The notes: generated by a model from the letters alone, not told the origin. Positions 27,754 through 37,650 are shown, counted from the first letter of the stretch. The stretch: 64,000 nt of DNA from Thalassobius sp. Cn5-15 (GCF_022347685.1 NZ_JAKRGF010000001.1:434001-498000), one strand, 5' to 3'. Numbers and translations are program-made.

Positions 27754-30747
27754 ATGTCCGGTGGTAGCGGGAGCGGAAGTGGTGGTTGGCGTGGTCGTGG
27801 TGGCTCTGGTTCCGGCAGCGGTTCCGGCGGTGGCGGCGGTGTGACACCTGGTGGTGGCTCCGGTTCTGGCAGCGGCTCCGGTTCTGGCGGTGGCAACGGT
27901 GGTGGCGGCCTGACCCCATTAGAGGTCGGCCCCGACGGCGTTGTGCGCGGCGGCGAAACCAACGAAAATATCTTCCCCGGCTTCACTGACGGTGATGGCG
28001 ACCGCGTCGACAGCGGTGATGCCCGCCTGCCGACCGAAAGTGGCAACGATGACATCATCTATGCCAACGGCGGCAACGACACGGTCAACGCAAACGCTGG
28101 CAATGACTACATTGATGCCGGCACTGGTGACGATGAAGTGCATGGTGGCGAAGGCCATGATGTCATTGCCGGTAACGCCGGTGACGACGTTCTGGAGGCC
28201 GATGAAGGTGACGACACAGTCTTTGGCGGCAGCGGTGACGACCTGATCAACGCGGACATTGGCGATGACGTGATCTATGGCGACGGCAATGGCCAGCCTG
28301 CGCAGAACGGCAACCTGATCAGCAATGGTGACTTCTCTAACGGCAGGACCGGCTGGCAGGTCATTGACGGCAACAATGATGACCTCGATCCGAGCTTTAC
28401 ATACGGTAGTGCCAACCTGAACAGCGGCCGCGCTGCCGCAGGCGATGGAATTGAGCAGACCTTCGCCACCAACGTGGGGTCTGAACACACCGTTTCGCTG
28501 GATCTGTTTGAAAACAACAACGGGGCCGCACACCATGGTTTCCGTATCGATGTTCTGGATCAGGACGGCAACGTCATCTCTTCCGAGAGTGTCGCAGTTC
28601 AAAACGACACGGTGGAACATGTGCAGTTTACCTTCACTGCGACCACCCCGAACACCACCCTGCGGATCATTAATATCAGCGCGGCGGGTTCGCATGAAAC
28701 CAGCGATGGCAAGGTCGACAACGTCTCGGTTGTGGAAACCCCCGTTGTTGCAGGCGATGACACCATCGACGGCGGTGAAGGCAACGATCTGATCTATGCA
28801 GGCGGCGGTAACGATGTTGTTTCCGGCGGTGCCCACAACGACACCATCTATGGCGGTGACGGGAATGACAGTATCAACGCAGGATCTGGCAACGACAAAG
28901 TTGATGCCGGTGACGGCAACGACACAGTTGATGGCGGTTTTGGCACCGACACTATGGATGGCGGCGACGGCATTGATACGGTGGATTATAGCACATCGTT
29001 CGGTTCTGATGGAGAATACGTTGAACTGGACCTGCAAGCAGGTACCGGTATCCTGAACGGCAACGTCAACTTGACCGAAAGCGTGACTAATTTCGAAAAC
29101 GCAATCGGTTCGGGCGGCACAGATAACATTTCCGGCACCTCTGGCGCCAACAGCCTAGAAGGCCGCGGTGGCAACGATACGCTGGACGGTCGCGGTGGCG
29201 ATGACATTCTGTTGTCTGGCAATGACGACGATCTGGTGATCGGCGGTCAGGGCATTGACTATCAGGATGGTGGCGCAGGCAACGACACGGTCTCTTTTGA
29301 TGGTGCAAACGGAAACGGCATTTCGCATGTCCACTACAATATGTCCGCCGGCTACGCGCAACTGGTCAATTTCAACAATGTGGTCGTCGGTACCGAAACC
29401 ACGATCAACTTTGAAAATGCCATCGGCTCCAGCGGCAACGATTGGTTAGTTGGTGATGATGGAGAGAACCAGTTCGAAGGCCGGGATGGCAACGACTTGG
29501 TCCAAGGCCGTGGCGGCGACGACACTATCTTGGGCGAAATCGGGAACGATGTTCTACTGGGCGACCAGGGTGATGACAGTATTGACGGTGGGGTTGGCCA
29601 CGACCGCTTATCCGGCGGCGCAGATCACGACACATTGCTGGGTGGCGAAGGCAACGACACCTTACAAGGCGATGACGGCAACGATAGCATCAACGGTGGG
29701 TCTGGCGACGACAGCATGGCTGGCGGCTCTGGCAATGACACCTTCTACGGTGGCACCGGCAGCGACACCATCGAAGGCGGCAGCGGCGACGACACCTATC
29801 TGGCCGACACCAAAGTGGATGAATACATTCATGCCATCATCGACGACGAAGGCGATGGCACGGTTCAGGAATTCCGCGGTGGCACCATCGATCAGGTGGA
29901 TGACGTCGAACACTATGTGGCCGATGAAACCAGCTATGACGACCGTATCACCCTGTCCACCACAGTAACCGATCGTTCCACCATCCAAGGCATCGACAGT
30001 GATGTGACCGGTGTGTTCACTCCGGCGAATGGCGACGCGCCGATCAGCTTTGGTGGCGATGGTGAGCCGCGTCTGTCCGACATTCTGGCAGATCCGTTCA
30101 ACGCAGGCCGCGTGACCATTACCGGCGGCGATGAAGCGGGTAGCATCGGGAACATCTCGTTTGAAAACTTCGAGATCATCGACTTTGACATCGTCTGTTT
30201 CACCAAGGACACCCAAATCCTGACCGCCGGCGGCTATCGTCCTGTGCAGGATCTGAAGGCCGGTGATATGGTGATGACCGTCGATCAGGGTTTCCAGCCG
30301 ATCAAATGGGTGGGCAACCGCACCGTGCCTGCACATGGCAAGTTCGCGCCGGTGCGCATTGAGGCGGGTGTGCTGGGCAATGACGCCCCGCTGACAGTGT
30401 CACAACAGCACCGTATGCTGCTGAGCAGTGCGCAGGCTGAACTGATGTTTGGTGAAGAAGAGGTTCTGGTGCCAGCCAAAGCGCTGATCAATGATCAGAC
30501 GGTACGTCTGATGCCCGGCGAAGAGGTGACCTACTATCACGTCATGTTCGACAAGCACCAGTTGGTCTATGCAAACGGCGCCGCCTCTGAAAGCTTCTAC
30601 CCCGGCGAGGCCGCGATGAATGGTGTCGAGGCCGAAGCACAGGAAGAGATTTTCTCTCTCTTCCCCGAGTTGCGCCACGAGGTGAAACCTTTCGGCGAAA
30701 TGGCGCGTCCGAGCCTCAGCGTCAAAGAAGGGCAGCTACTGCAATAA
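27754..30747 (+). CDS. Secreted RTX protein with C-terminal Hint domain (3)
   Basis: The 997-residue protein starts at the ATG 27754 (AGGAG upstream). The first 60 residues are almost only glycine and serine with one WRGRG, a flexible low-complexity leader. RTX blocks lie at about 95-180, 335-410 and 465-680. A jelly-roll-like carbohydrate-binding domain interrupts them at about 185-330 (NGNLISNGDFSNGRTGW, DLFENNNGAAHHGFRI, VDNVSVVE). The Hint domain starts at Cys815 (IVCFTKDTQILTAGGYR), with DLKAGDMVMTVDQG, SQQHRMLLSS and VTYYHVMFDKHQLVYANG. Likely secreted by a type I system encoded elsewhere, with calcium-driven folding. The module resembling sugar-binding domains suggests a matrix or surface role. 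Confidence 0.88.
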   Translation: MSGGSGSGSGGWRGRGGSGSGSGSGGGGGVTPGGGSGSGSGSGSGGGNGGGGLTPLEVGPDGVVRGGETNENIFPGFTDGDGDRVDSGDARLPTESGNDDIIYANGGNDTVNANAGNDYIDAGTGDDEVHGGEGHDVIAGNAGDDVLEADEGDDTVFGGSGDDLINADIGDDVIYGDGNGQPAQNGNLISNGDFSNGRTGWQVIDGNNDDLDPSFTYGSANLNSGRAAAGDGIEQTFATNVGSEHTVSLDLFENNNGAAHHGFRIDVLDQDGNVISSESVAVQNDTVEHVQFTFTATTPNTTLRIINISAAGSHETSDGKVDNVSVVETPVVAGDDTIDGGEGNDLIYAGGGNDVVSGGAHNDTIYGGDGNDSINAGSGNDKVDAGDGNDTVDGGFGTDTMDGGDGIDTVDYSTSFGSDGEYVELDLQAGTGILNGNVNLTESVTNFENAIGSGGTDNISGTSGANSLEGRGGNDTLDGRGGDDILLSGNDDDLVIGGQGIDYQDGGAGNDTVSFDGANGNGISHVHYNMSAGYAQLVNFNNVVVGTETTINFENAIGSSGNDWLVGDDGENQFEGRDGNDLVQGRGGDDTILGEIGNDVLLGDQGDDSIDGGVGHDRLSGGADHDTLLGGEGNDTLQGDDGNDSINGGSGDDSMAGGSGNDTFYGGTGSDTIEGGSGDDTYLADTKVDEYIHAIIDDEGDGTVQEFRGGTIDQVDDVEHYVADETSYDDRITLSTTVTDRSTIQGIDSDVTGVFTPANGDAPISFGGDGEPRLSDILADPFNAGRVTITGGDEAGSIGNISFENFEIIDFDIVCFTKDTQILTAGGYRPVQDLKAGDMVMTVDQGFQPIKWVGNRTVPAHGKFAPVRIEAGVLGNDAPLTVSQQHRMLLSSAQAELMFGEEEVLVPAKALINDQTVRLMPGEEVTYYHVMFDKHQLVYANGAASESFYPGEAAMNGVEAEAQEEIFSLFPELRHEVKPFGEMARPSLSVKEGQLLQ
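27757..27915. repeat. Gly/Ser-coding low-complexity tract
   Basis: Repeats of GGT/GGC and TCC/AGC codons encode stretches such as SGSGSGSGGGGG in the N-terminus of RTX-Hint protein 3; slippage-prone. Confidence 0.85.
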
Positions 30748-30765
30748 GCAACGCACCAACCCCAT

Positions 30766-30804
30766 AAACACCGGCAGGATAGCAATTCTGCCGGTGTTTC
30801 TTTA
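30766..30804 (+). terminator. Intrinsic terminator of RTX-Hint gene 3
   Basis: AAACACCGGCAG (30766-30777) and CTGCCGGTGTTT (30788-30799) form a 12-bp stem followed by TTTC and T-rich sequence. Confidence 0.88.
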
Positions 30805-30857
30805 AGGTGTTTCTTTAACCCGTATGCATTGCTTCATCTTTGCAGCTATAGTTCCCT

Positions 30858-31934
30858 ATGACCCGTACCGCGCATCACACCGCCCCCCCCCATGACGCCA
30901 AGGCCGAAGATCCAGAAACGGTCACCGAAGTGTCCGGTGTATCTGTCGATCTGGTGGTCAGTGTGGTTGAGGACACACTGGGCGAAACGGTGACCAAGGT
31001 CACCTGCCCCGGTGGCCGCGACCGCGCCATCTTCCGCGTCTATACGGACACGCAATCCGTGATCGCCTCGCGGCGTGACTACGCCAACGGCGCCAAGCGC
31101 GAAGCACGTATTCTGGAACATCTGGCCCCGCTCACCGATCATTTTCCGCAGATCCTTGCCAATCGCGATGACATTCTGGTGCAGACCGATATGGGCGATG
31201 TGACGTTGGCGCAGGACATGCGCAAAACAGACACGGCAGGTCGGATCGACCTGATGGATCGCGCGATTTCGTCGGTCTTTGGTTATCAGATGGACATTGG
31301 TCACCCTTTCCCGCAGGCAGAGGTGCCGGTACTCTTTGAACACCGTAAAGAGCTGGGGTATTTCGTAGATGGCCCGTGGCGCACCGCGGGTGTGTTTGGC
31401 GTGCGCTTACCAAACTACGATCGCAACGCTGTCGCTGCTCATTTCCTGCCCTCAAACGCATGTTTCCTCAAATGGGACAACCGCTTTGCCAATGCGGCAC
31501 TGTCACCGAAGGGCGCAGTCGGATGGTTCGACTTTGAAGACAGCTGTCTGGGCGCAGGCTACGAGGATCTGGCGTGGCTGGCGGCGGATGAGTTCCCTGC
31601 CCTGTCTTTTGACAAGATCTACCCGCTGTTTGATCGCCAGATCCGTGACTATCACGGCATCGCCGGTGACATGATCCTGCGCCGGTTCCATATCATGACA
31701 ACCTTGCTGATCAGCCTGCGCACCCGCCGCATCGGCCGTCACCTCAGCAAAAAAGGCAAATGGTACACGCTGGACGAGATCTATCGTTCTGACCGCGTTG
31801 GCGCACATCCCAGCATGATGCAGGCGCTGCTCAAACGCGGCAAGGCCTTTGCTGCGCTAGAACGCGAAACAAAGCCGCTGGTGGTGATGTTTGAAGATAT
31901 TGAGGCCCGACTGGCCGGCGCGAAAAGCCACTAA
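30858..31934 (+). CDS. Phosphotransferase-fold (APH-like) protein
   Basis: The 358-residue protein looks like a member of the aminoglycoside-phosphotransferase/choline-kinase superfamily. It has an N-lobe with RAIFRVYTDTQSVIASRRD, a helix with AKREARILEHLAPLTDHFP, a hinge ILVQTDMGDVTLAQD, then FLKWDNRFANAAL in place of the catalytic HxDxxxxN loop, and GWFDFEDSCLGAGYEDLAWL supplying the metal-binding acidic residues. The histidine of the usual catalytic loop is replaced by lysine-tryptophan. Substrate unknown. The start has no obvious ribosome site. It is a single gene converging on zapA. Confidence 0.7.
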   Translation: MTRTAHHTAPPHDAKAEDPETVTEVSGVSVDLVVSVVEDTLGETVTKVTCPGGRDRAIFRVYTDTQSVIASRRDYANGAKREARILEHLAPLTDHFPQILANRDDILVQTDMGDVTLAQDMRKTDTAGRIDLMDRAISSVFGYQMDIGHPFPQAEVPVLFEHRKELGYFVDGPWRTAGVFGVRLPNYDRNAVAAHFLPSNACFLKWDNRFANAALSPKGAVGWFDFEDSCLGAGYEDLAWLAADEFPALSFDKIYPLFDRQIRDYHGIAGDMILRRFHIMTTLLISLRTRRIGRHLSKKGKWYTLDEIYRSDRVGAHPSMMQALLKRGKAFAALERETKPLVVMFEDIEARLAGAKSH

Positions 31935-31971
31935 AGCGACAATCCGTCTGCGGACCTGCTGCGGAATAAAT

Positions 31972-31999
31972 AAGGCCCCGATAACATCAGGGCCTTTTT
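31972..31999 (+). terminator. Intrinsic terminator between convergent genes
   Basis: AAGGCCC (31972-31978) pairs with GGGCCTT (31990-31996), followed by a T run. It serves the APH-like gene and possibly also zapA on the other strand. Confidence 0.75.
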
Positions 32000-32023
32000 C
32001 ATTTGTTCAGATACGAAGCAAGA

Positions 32024-32419
32024 TCAGTTCTGAACCTTGTCGGCGATGTCGCCGGCCAGAGCTTCGGCGCGAGCGGCCAGTTCGGCCATAGTGTCATGAA
32101 CGTTCTGCGGGATCACCGGCACCTCTACCCGTTCAGGTTCTGGCGCGGGGGCGGATTTCAGCGCCTCCAGTTCTTCAATCTTGGCAGCCAGCTGCGCCTC
32201 AACCTCGACCAGCTTGTCCTGCACACCGGCGGTTTTGTCGGCCAGCATCAAACCCGCCATCAACAGCATCCGTGCCTCTGGCAGGCGGCCGATCTGTTGC
32301 GACAGAACGCTTGCCTCATCATTCAGCATTTTCGCCGCCGCCTGCAGGAAGTGTTCTTCGCCCTCCTGGCAAGACACCTCAAAAGTGCGGCCGCCAATGT
32401 TAATCTGTACCTCAGGCAT
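32024..32419 (-). CDS. zapA: Cell division protein ZapA
   Basis: The 131-residue protein has the ZapA N-terminal domain MPEVQINIGGRTFEVSCQEG, then EEHFLQAAAKMLNDEASVLS, and a helical region ending in a coiled coil (QDKLVEVEAQLAAKIEELEAL). ZapA crosslinks FtsZ filaments at midcell. A proline/glutamate linker and a short C-terminal helix (TMAELAARAEALAGDIADKV) extend it beyond the usual 100 residues. The ATG at 32419 overlaps the end of the upstream coiled-coil gene by eight bases; a longer open frame upstream is not ZapA-like. Confidence 0.9.
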   Translation of the reverse strand: MPEVQINIGGRTFEVSCQEGEEHFLQAAAKMLNDEASVLSQQIGRLPEARMLLMAGLMLADKTAGVQDKLVEVEAQLAAKIEELEALKSAPAPEPERVEVPVIPQNVHDTMAELAARAEALAGDIADKVQN

Positions 32420-33074
32420 CGGTTGCTTCCTCTTCTTGGCCTGCGACGACTTGGCCCGTCGCCTCTGCGTCAGCCTCTTCTTGAGCGGCAACAATTTGGT
32501 CGGCATCAGCGGTCTGACCCTCAACCGGATCTGCGACTTCATCCGCACTCTGAGCTGCAAGCTCTTCTGCTGGCGCCTCGGCGCGGGTGATCAGCGGATC
32601 AAGCGCTGCGGCAATCGCGGCAGCTTCCGCTGCTTCGGCCTGACGATCAGCTTTCAGCGCGGCCAGCTCAGCGGCCAGGCCTTTGTTGACGGCAGTCCCA
32701 TCGCTGATACCAGCCTCATGCGCCTCGCGCAGTTCGGTATTGCTGGCACGCAACTGATCGCAGCTTTCGCGCAGCGCCCGCAAAGCACCATCCATTTCCG
32801 CCAATGCAGATTTCAGGTCAACCTGCGCCAGCTCCGCCTCAGCATCCTTTTTGTCCAGTTTCAGACGCAGCGCCTTCAGCCGTTCTTCCAACTGCTGGTT
32901 GGCCATCTTTTCATCCCCCAGCGCCTGTTCAAGCGCGGCGGTGTCGGGACCATTGTCAGGCTCTGCCTCAGTAGCCCCTACCCCTGACGGACGCGCTACC
33001 AGCACATCCACATCCCGCGCGATCTGATCCAAAGCGGCGGAAATACGACGTTCAAATTCGCTGATATCACTCAT
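32412..33074 (-). CDS. Coiled-coil protein encoded with ZapA
   Basis: The 220-residue protein (ATG at 33074, MSDISEFERRISAALDQ) is almost wholly helical. A long heptad region runs from about residue 60 to 170 (DEKMANQQLEERLKALRLKL, AELAALKADRQAEAAEAAA), followed by an acidic, low-complexity tail rich in alanine and glutamate. It has no signal peptide or membrane segment. Its stop overlaps the zapA start by eight bases, so both are translated from one message; a role in cell division or FtsZ-ring organisation is inferred from this. No catalytic motif is visible. Confidence 0.78.
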   Translation of the reverse strand: MSDISEFERRISAALDQIARDVDVLVARPSGVGATEAEPDNGPDTAALEQALGDEKMANQQLEERLKALRLKLDKKDAEAELAQVDLKSALAEMDGALRALRESCDQLRASNTELREAHEAGISDGTAVNKGLAAELAALKADRQAEAAEAAAIAAALDPLITRAEAPAEELAAQSADEVADPVEGQTADADQIVAAQEEADAEATGQVVAGQEEEATDA

Positions 33075-33235
33075 GCGCCTTTGCCTCTTCTTCTTGTTGG
33101 GCGTCCATTTCATCCGCATTGCGAATCAAATTGGCGCCGGTTTGGCCACAGAATACTTAATAGAGGCGGAAAATGCGTCCCCCAAGCGGTTTTTGGCCTA
33201 ACGCGGCGCTTGATATTCACCCACGGGCTGGTATG

Positions 33236-33247
33236 AGCAGCGCTAAC
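33236..33247. promoter_or_regulatory. Possible half-operator before tkt
   Basis: AGCAGCGCTAAC shares the right half of the palindrome seen upstream of zwf and gap (AGCGCTAAC) and lies 26 bases before the tkt start. Three mismatches in the left arm make it weaker. Confidence 0.3.
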
Positions 33248-33273
33248 GAAGCCCTGATCAAAGGAAGCCCCCC

Positions 33274-35295
33274 GTGGATATCTCTGCTCTGCGTTCTGCC
33301 CACCCGGATCACTGGTCCAAAGCCGCAGCCATCCGGACCCTCACACTGGATGCAATCCGCGCCGCCAACTCTGGCCACTCTGGCATGCCGATGGGCATGG
33401 CCGATGTTGCCACTGTTCTTTATGAAAAGCACCTGAAGTTTGACGCCAAGGCGCCAAACTGGCCCGACCGCGACCGGTTCATTCTGTCGGCTGGCCACGG
33501 TTCCATGCTGCTGTATTCGCTGCTGCACCTGACCGGCTATGAGGACATGACCCTGGAAGAGATCAAAAACTTCCGTCAGTGGGGCGCACGCACCGCAGGT
33601 CACCCCGAATTCGGTCACGCCGGTGGCATCGAAACCACCACAGGCCCGCTGGGCCAGGGCATCGCCACCGCCGTGGGTTTCGCCATGGCAGAGGAAATTC
33701 TGCGGGGCCAGTACGGCAAGAAGATCGTTGATCACCACACTTATGTGATCGCCGGCGACGGCTGCCTGATGGAAGGTATCAGCCAGGAAGCGCTGGGTCT
33801 GGCCGGCCGTCATGAGCTGTCCAAGCTGATCGTGTTCTGGGACAACAACAACATCACCATTGATGGCACCGTTGATCTGTCCTGCCGCATCGATCAGGTT
33901 CAGCGCTTCAAATCCGCCAACTGGCACGTTCAGGAAATCGACGGTCACGATCCCGAAGCGATCGACGCGGCGATTGTTGCGGCGAAAAAGGCGGGAAAAC
34001 CGTCGATGATCGCCTGCAAAACGCACATCGCACTGGGCTCTGCCGCGCAAGACACCTCCAAGGGTCACGGCGCACTGACCGACGAACAGCTGATTGCTGA
34101 CACAAAAGCAGCCTACGGCTGGGACCACGCCCCGTTCGAAATCCCCGCCGACATCAAATCCGCATGGGAAGCCATCGGTGCCCGCGGCGCAGAAGAGCGC
34201 GCTGCATGGGACGCACGTCTGGCGTCGATTTCCGAGCGTAAGCAGGCCGAATTTGCCCGCATTTTTGAGCGCGAAGCGCCCAAGCGTCTGGCGCCCACCA
34301 TCCGGGCCCTGAAAAAACAGATGAGCGAAGACCAGCCTAAACTGGCCACCCGTGCATCATCCGAAAAAGTACTGGCCGCAGTGAACCCGGTGATGTCCGA
34401 AACCGTTGGCGGCTCTGCCGACCTGACCGGTTCCAACAACACCAAAACTGGCGATCTGGGCATTTTCGACACCGACAACCGCAAGGGTCGTTATGTCTAC
34501 TGGGGCATCCGTGAACACGGTATGGCGGCTGCGATGAACGGCATGGCGCTGCATGGTGGCATCCGCCCCTACGGCGGCACCTTCATGGCCTTCACCGACT
34601 ACGCGCGTCCAGCGATGCGTCTGGCCGCGCTGATGCAGATCCCGTCGGTCTTTGTCATGACCCACGATTCTATTGGTCTGGGCGAAGATGGCCCGACCCA
34701 CCAGCCGGTGGAACATGTCGCCATCAGCCGCGCGACCCCGAACACCTATGTGTTCCGTCCCGCCGACACCATTGAAACCGCCGAAAGCTGGGAAATTGCA
34801 CTGACCGCGCAAAAGACCCCGTCGGTTCTGTCGCTGACCCGTCAGGGCGTGCCCACTGTGCGCACCAAACACACCACCAAGAACCTGACTGCCCAAGGCG
34901 GCTATGTTCTGGCCGACAGCGAAGGCAAACGTCAGGCGATCCTGATCGCTACAGGGTCTGAGGTGGAGATTGCTCTGGCCGCCCGCGACATCCTGCAGGC
35001 CGAAGGCATCGGCACCCGCGTCGTTTCCATGCCCTGCATGGAACTGTTCGACGCACAGGACGAAGCCTACCGCAAACGCGTCTTGCCCGCTGGCCCCGTG
35101 CGTGTGGGCGTCGAAGCTGGCGTGCGCGACGGTGGCTGGGACAAATACCTGCTGGGCAACCGTGGCCGCGAAACCAAGGCGGCGTTTGTCGGCATGGAAG
35201 GCTTCGGCGCCTCTGCTCCGGCAAATGTTCTGTACGAAAAATTCGGCATCACTGCCGAAGCTGTGGCCGAAAAGGTCAAAGCTCTGCTGGGCTAA
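33274..35295 (+). CDS. tkt: Transketolase
   Basis: The 673-residue enzyme transfers two-carbon units between sugar phosphates, using TPP. It starts with GTG at 33274, preceded by AAGGAAG. Motifs: [48 protein letters not shown], the TPP/metal site [10 protein letters not shown] with [10 protein letters not shown], and the pyrimidine-binding [19 protein letters not shown] and [18 protein letters not shown]. The C-terminal domain is complete. It runs divergently from the coiled-coil/zapA pair. Confidence 0.97.
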   Translation: MDISALRSAHPDHWSKAAAIRTLTLDAIRAANSGHSGMPMGMADVATVLYEKHLKFDAKAPNWPDRDRFILSAGHGSMLLYSLLHLTGYEDMTLEEIKNFRQWGARTAGHPEFGHAGGIETTTGPLGQGIATAVGFAMAEEILRGQYGKKIVDHHTYVIAGDGCLMEGISQEALGLAGRHELSKLIVFWDNNNITIDGTVDLSCRIDQVQRFKSANWHVQEIDGHDPEAIDAAIVAAKKAGKPSMIACKTHIALGSAAQDTSKGHGALTDEQLIADTKAAYGWDHAPFEIPADIKSAWEAIGARGAEERAAWDARLASISERKQAEFARIFEREAPKRLAPTIRALKKQMSEDQPKLATRASSEKVLAAVNPVMSETVGGSADLTGSNNTKTGDLGIFDTDNRKGRYVYWGIREHGMAAAMNGMALHGGIRPYGGTFMAFTDYARPAMRLAALMQIPSVFVMTHDSIGLGEDGPTHQPVEHVAISRATPNTYVFRPADTIETAESWEIALTAQKTPSVLSLTRQGVPTVRTKHTTKNLTAQGGYVLADSEGKRQAILIATGSEVEIALAARDILQAEGIGTRVVSMPCMELFDAQDEAYRKRVLPAGPVRVGVEAGVRDGGWDKYLLGNRGRETKAAFVGMEGFGASAPANVLYEKFGITAEAVAEKVKALLG

Positions 35296-35327
35296 GCCCG
35301 GCGCAGAATGCCAGACCAATCAATAAA

Positions 35328-35358
35328 AAGGGCGCCCAGATTTGGGCGCCCTTCTTGG
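35328..35358 (+). terminator. Intrinsic terminator of tkt
   Basis: AAGGGCGCCCA (35328-35338) and TGGGCGCCCTT (35343-35353) make a perfect 11-bp stem followed by CTT. It can also serve the convergent gene ending at 35377, with T-rich sequence on that strand. Confidence 0.88.
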
Positions 35359-35376
35359 TTTCCAGGGGCCGCGCGA

Positions 35377-37650
35377 TCAGAACGGCGAACCGGTGCAGTT
35401 TTCCAGTTCTGCCGTGGTCATCGCGGTGCCATTGATGGTCAGCCCCTCGCCCACAGCATTGGCCAATGCGGTGCCTGTGAACGAACCGGTGAAGGCCGCG
35501 CAGTCACCGGGGGTGTTGGTCACCGTGATCGCACCAGTCGCATCCACCACCGGACCAAAGAAGTTCACCCCAGAGTTGGCCGCGTTCTCCACCGACACGT
35601 TGGTGAAATCGACATTCACGACCGGTCCACCGTTGAACCCGAAATTGTCCCCCAAAAGGTGCACACCATGGGTGCCCACGTTAGAGATCGCGACGTTTTC
35701 GAAACTGACATTATGCACCGGGTTGAGGAAGATTCCTGCCCGCGACGCGCCGTCAATGGTGATGTTGCTAAAGGTCATATCGGGGTCAATGACCGAAGCA
35801 TCAAAGCCCAGACCGTTGACAAACATAAGCCCGTTGACCCCGCCCTCAAGGGTTGCATTGTTCATGCGGGTGGTTCCGCCGGACTGAATCACCACCAGAT
35901 CCATCTCACGCGCTTGGGCGCTGTTGTCGATGGTGATGTTTTCCATCTCCAGATTGTCGACCGCCACCGCCAGAATGGCTTCGCGGCGGCTGTTGGTGAC
36001 CGCTACATTGCGCAGGCTGATGTCTGTTGCTGCGGTGGCAATGGTGTAGTCAAAGTTCTCCTCCGCAACCTCGGAGCCGAGGAAGAAGCCATAGGTCACA
36101 TCCGTCATCGTGATGTCTTCGAACTGCGCATTGCGCAGTCCGACAGCATTCACCGCCGAATTGGGCACCGAACTGGGCGAAAAGATCGAAAATTCACACA
36201 GGCTGTTGTTTTCACAGATCGGCATGTCCGTAAAACTGGCATTGCGCAGGCTGAAGCCATCGCTGTCGCGCAGCAAAACACCGTTTTCACCGGCCCGCGC
36301 CACGGCGAGGCCATCCACCGCAACAGAGCTGCTGCCTGAAATCGACACCGCATTGCCGCCAACATCAGACACCGACAGGCCGGTCAATCGCGCGCCGGTG
36401 ACCTGCGAGAACTGCACGCCGTCACCACTGGTGCCGCTGACGCCAACGCGATCGGCCCAGATATTGCTGACACCTGCGGCTTGCAACCCAACGCTGCCCC
36501 CCGACAGGCTAACGCCAGCAACACCGCTACCGTCGGCAAATTGCACCGCTACAACACCGTCCCCGACGGTCAAGGAGGCCTCTGACGCCTCATTGTGCAG
36601 CACCATTTCTGTGCCACTGACCGCACGCAGCGTCACGCCAGCGCCACCGCCCACAACTGCCTGACCAGACGCCAGGGTCACCCCGCCAGCCTCGTCAAAA
36701 TCACCCGAAGCAAAGACCAGCGAGTCTGCCCCCGCATCAGTCACCGCCTGCGCCAGACCACTGTCAGACACACGGGTAAACCGGCGCAGCTCACGCCCGT
36801 TCATACTGACCGCTTCGGCGTCGCCATAAGCGCCCTGCTGGGTGGTCACGTGGCGGCGGCGAATCACATCTTGGGTCAGCGTGCCTGCCAGCGCTTGCCC
36901 CTGGGCCGCACCGGTACCCGTACCACCCCCCAGCGGGATCGACAGCGAAACATAGGCGGTGGCATCCGTATTGCCCGACACCCGTTCCCCCAGCAGGCCC
37001 GCGCGCAGATGTGCACCCGGCACCTGCGTCAAAGGCGCATCCAGCCGCACTTCTGCCCGCACAGTTGCACCGCGCAGGACGGCGCTATCATCGTGGTCAA
37101 ACACATAGCCGCCCCCAAACAGCCCCATAGAACCACCACCAAGCGCGGCAAAACTGACTCGCGGGCCCAGTTCAAAATCAATGCCGCGCATTGCCAAACT
37201 GCGCCCGCCAAGGAAGCGGATGGTTCCGTCCGCTTCGCTTAAGCGGTCAAAACCACTGTTGCGCCGCGACGTCTTGCCCACCGGCAGGTAGGCATTCGCG
37301 CGGGCTTCAAAACTGTCGCTCAGCGCATCGGCCGACAGGCCCAACTGGGTAAACCGTTTGCCGTTGCGATCCTTGCTGCGCTCGGCGAAACCGCCAAGGC
37401 CCAGCACCCAATCGCCATTGACCTGGCGACGGTGCATCAGTCCAGCGCTCCAGCTTTCACTGTTATCCGTGCCGCGCTGCCAGTTCAGCTGCACCAAATT
37501 CGCGCGCCCATCTGTGACCGCAAACGGGAAGCGCAGGGCAACACCGCCCTGCCCCTCGGTGCCAAGGTTCACCTGTAGGTCCGCGGCCTGAAGGCAGGTC
37601 GCGCCCAAGAGTAAAGACAGCCCAGAGGCTGCCAATCGTAGTGTCTTCAT
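35377..37650 (-). CDS. Inverse-autotransporter-like beta-barrel with beta-helix passenger
   Basis: The 757-residue protein has a signal peptide (MKTLRLAASGLSLLLGATCLQA, cleavage near residue 22 to 23). A segment of roughly 25-260 of alternating hydrophobic strands follows, with SFEARANAYLPVGKT, AMRGIDFELGPRVSF and AYVSLSIPLGGG, resembling the barrel domain of intimin/invasin-type inverse autotransporters. Residues about 290-740 are right-handed parallel beta-helix turns with repeated xNVxVxN rungs (VDFTNVSVENAANSGVNFFG). Such proteins anchor in the outer membrane with the passenger outside. The assignment of the barrel is by pattern only. No partner gene is seen. It sits between tkt and gap, breaking an otherwise expected neighbourhood. 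Confidence 0.65.
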   Translation of the reverse strand: MKTLRLAASGLSLLLGATCLQAADLQVNLGTEGQGGVALRFPFAVTDGRANLVQLNWQRGTDNSESWSAGLMHRRQVNGDWVLGLGGFAERSKDRNGKRFTQLGLSADALSDSFEARANAYLPVGKTSRRNSGFDRLSEADGTIRFLGGRSLAMRGIDFELGPRVSFAALGGGSMGLFGGGYVFDHDDSAVLRGATVRAEVRLDAPLTQVPGAHLRAGLLGERVSGNTDATAYVSLSIPLGGGTGTGAAQGQALAGTLTQDVIRRRHVTTQQGAYGDAEAVSMNGRELRRFTRVSDSGLAQAVTDAGADSLVFASGDFDEAGGVTLASGQAVVGGGAGVTLRAVSGTEMVLHNEASEASLTVGDGVVAVQFADGSGVAGVSLSGGSVGLQAAGVSNIWADRVGVSGTSGDGVQFSQVTGARLTGLSVSDVGGNAVSISGSSSVAVDGLAVARAGENGVLLRDSDGFSLRNASFTDMPICENNSLCEFSIFSPSSVPNSAVNAVGLRNAQFEDITMTDVTYGFFLGSEVAEENFDYTIATAATDISLRNVAVTNSRREAILAVAVDNLEMENITIDNSAQAREMDLVVIQSGGTTRMNNATLEGGVNGLMFVNGLGFDASVIDPDMTFSNITIDGASRAGIFLNPVHNVSFENVAISNVGTHGVHLLGDNFGFNGGPVVNVDFTNVSVENAANSGVNFFGPVVDATGAITVTNTPGDCAAFTGSFTGTALANAVGEGLTINGTAMTTAELENCTGSPF

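Noticed and set aside
27919-29037. 372-codon minus-strand frame opposite RTX gene 3
   Set aside because: Same repeat artefact as in the other RTX genes.
31935-32023. Possible 6S RNA site next to zapA, as in enterobacteria
   Set aside because: Only about 90 bases are available and they hold a simple terminator; no 6S-like long bulged hairpin.
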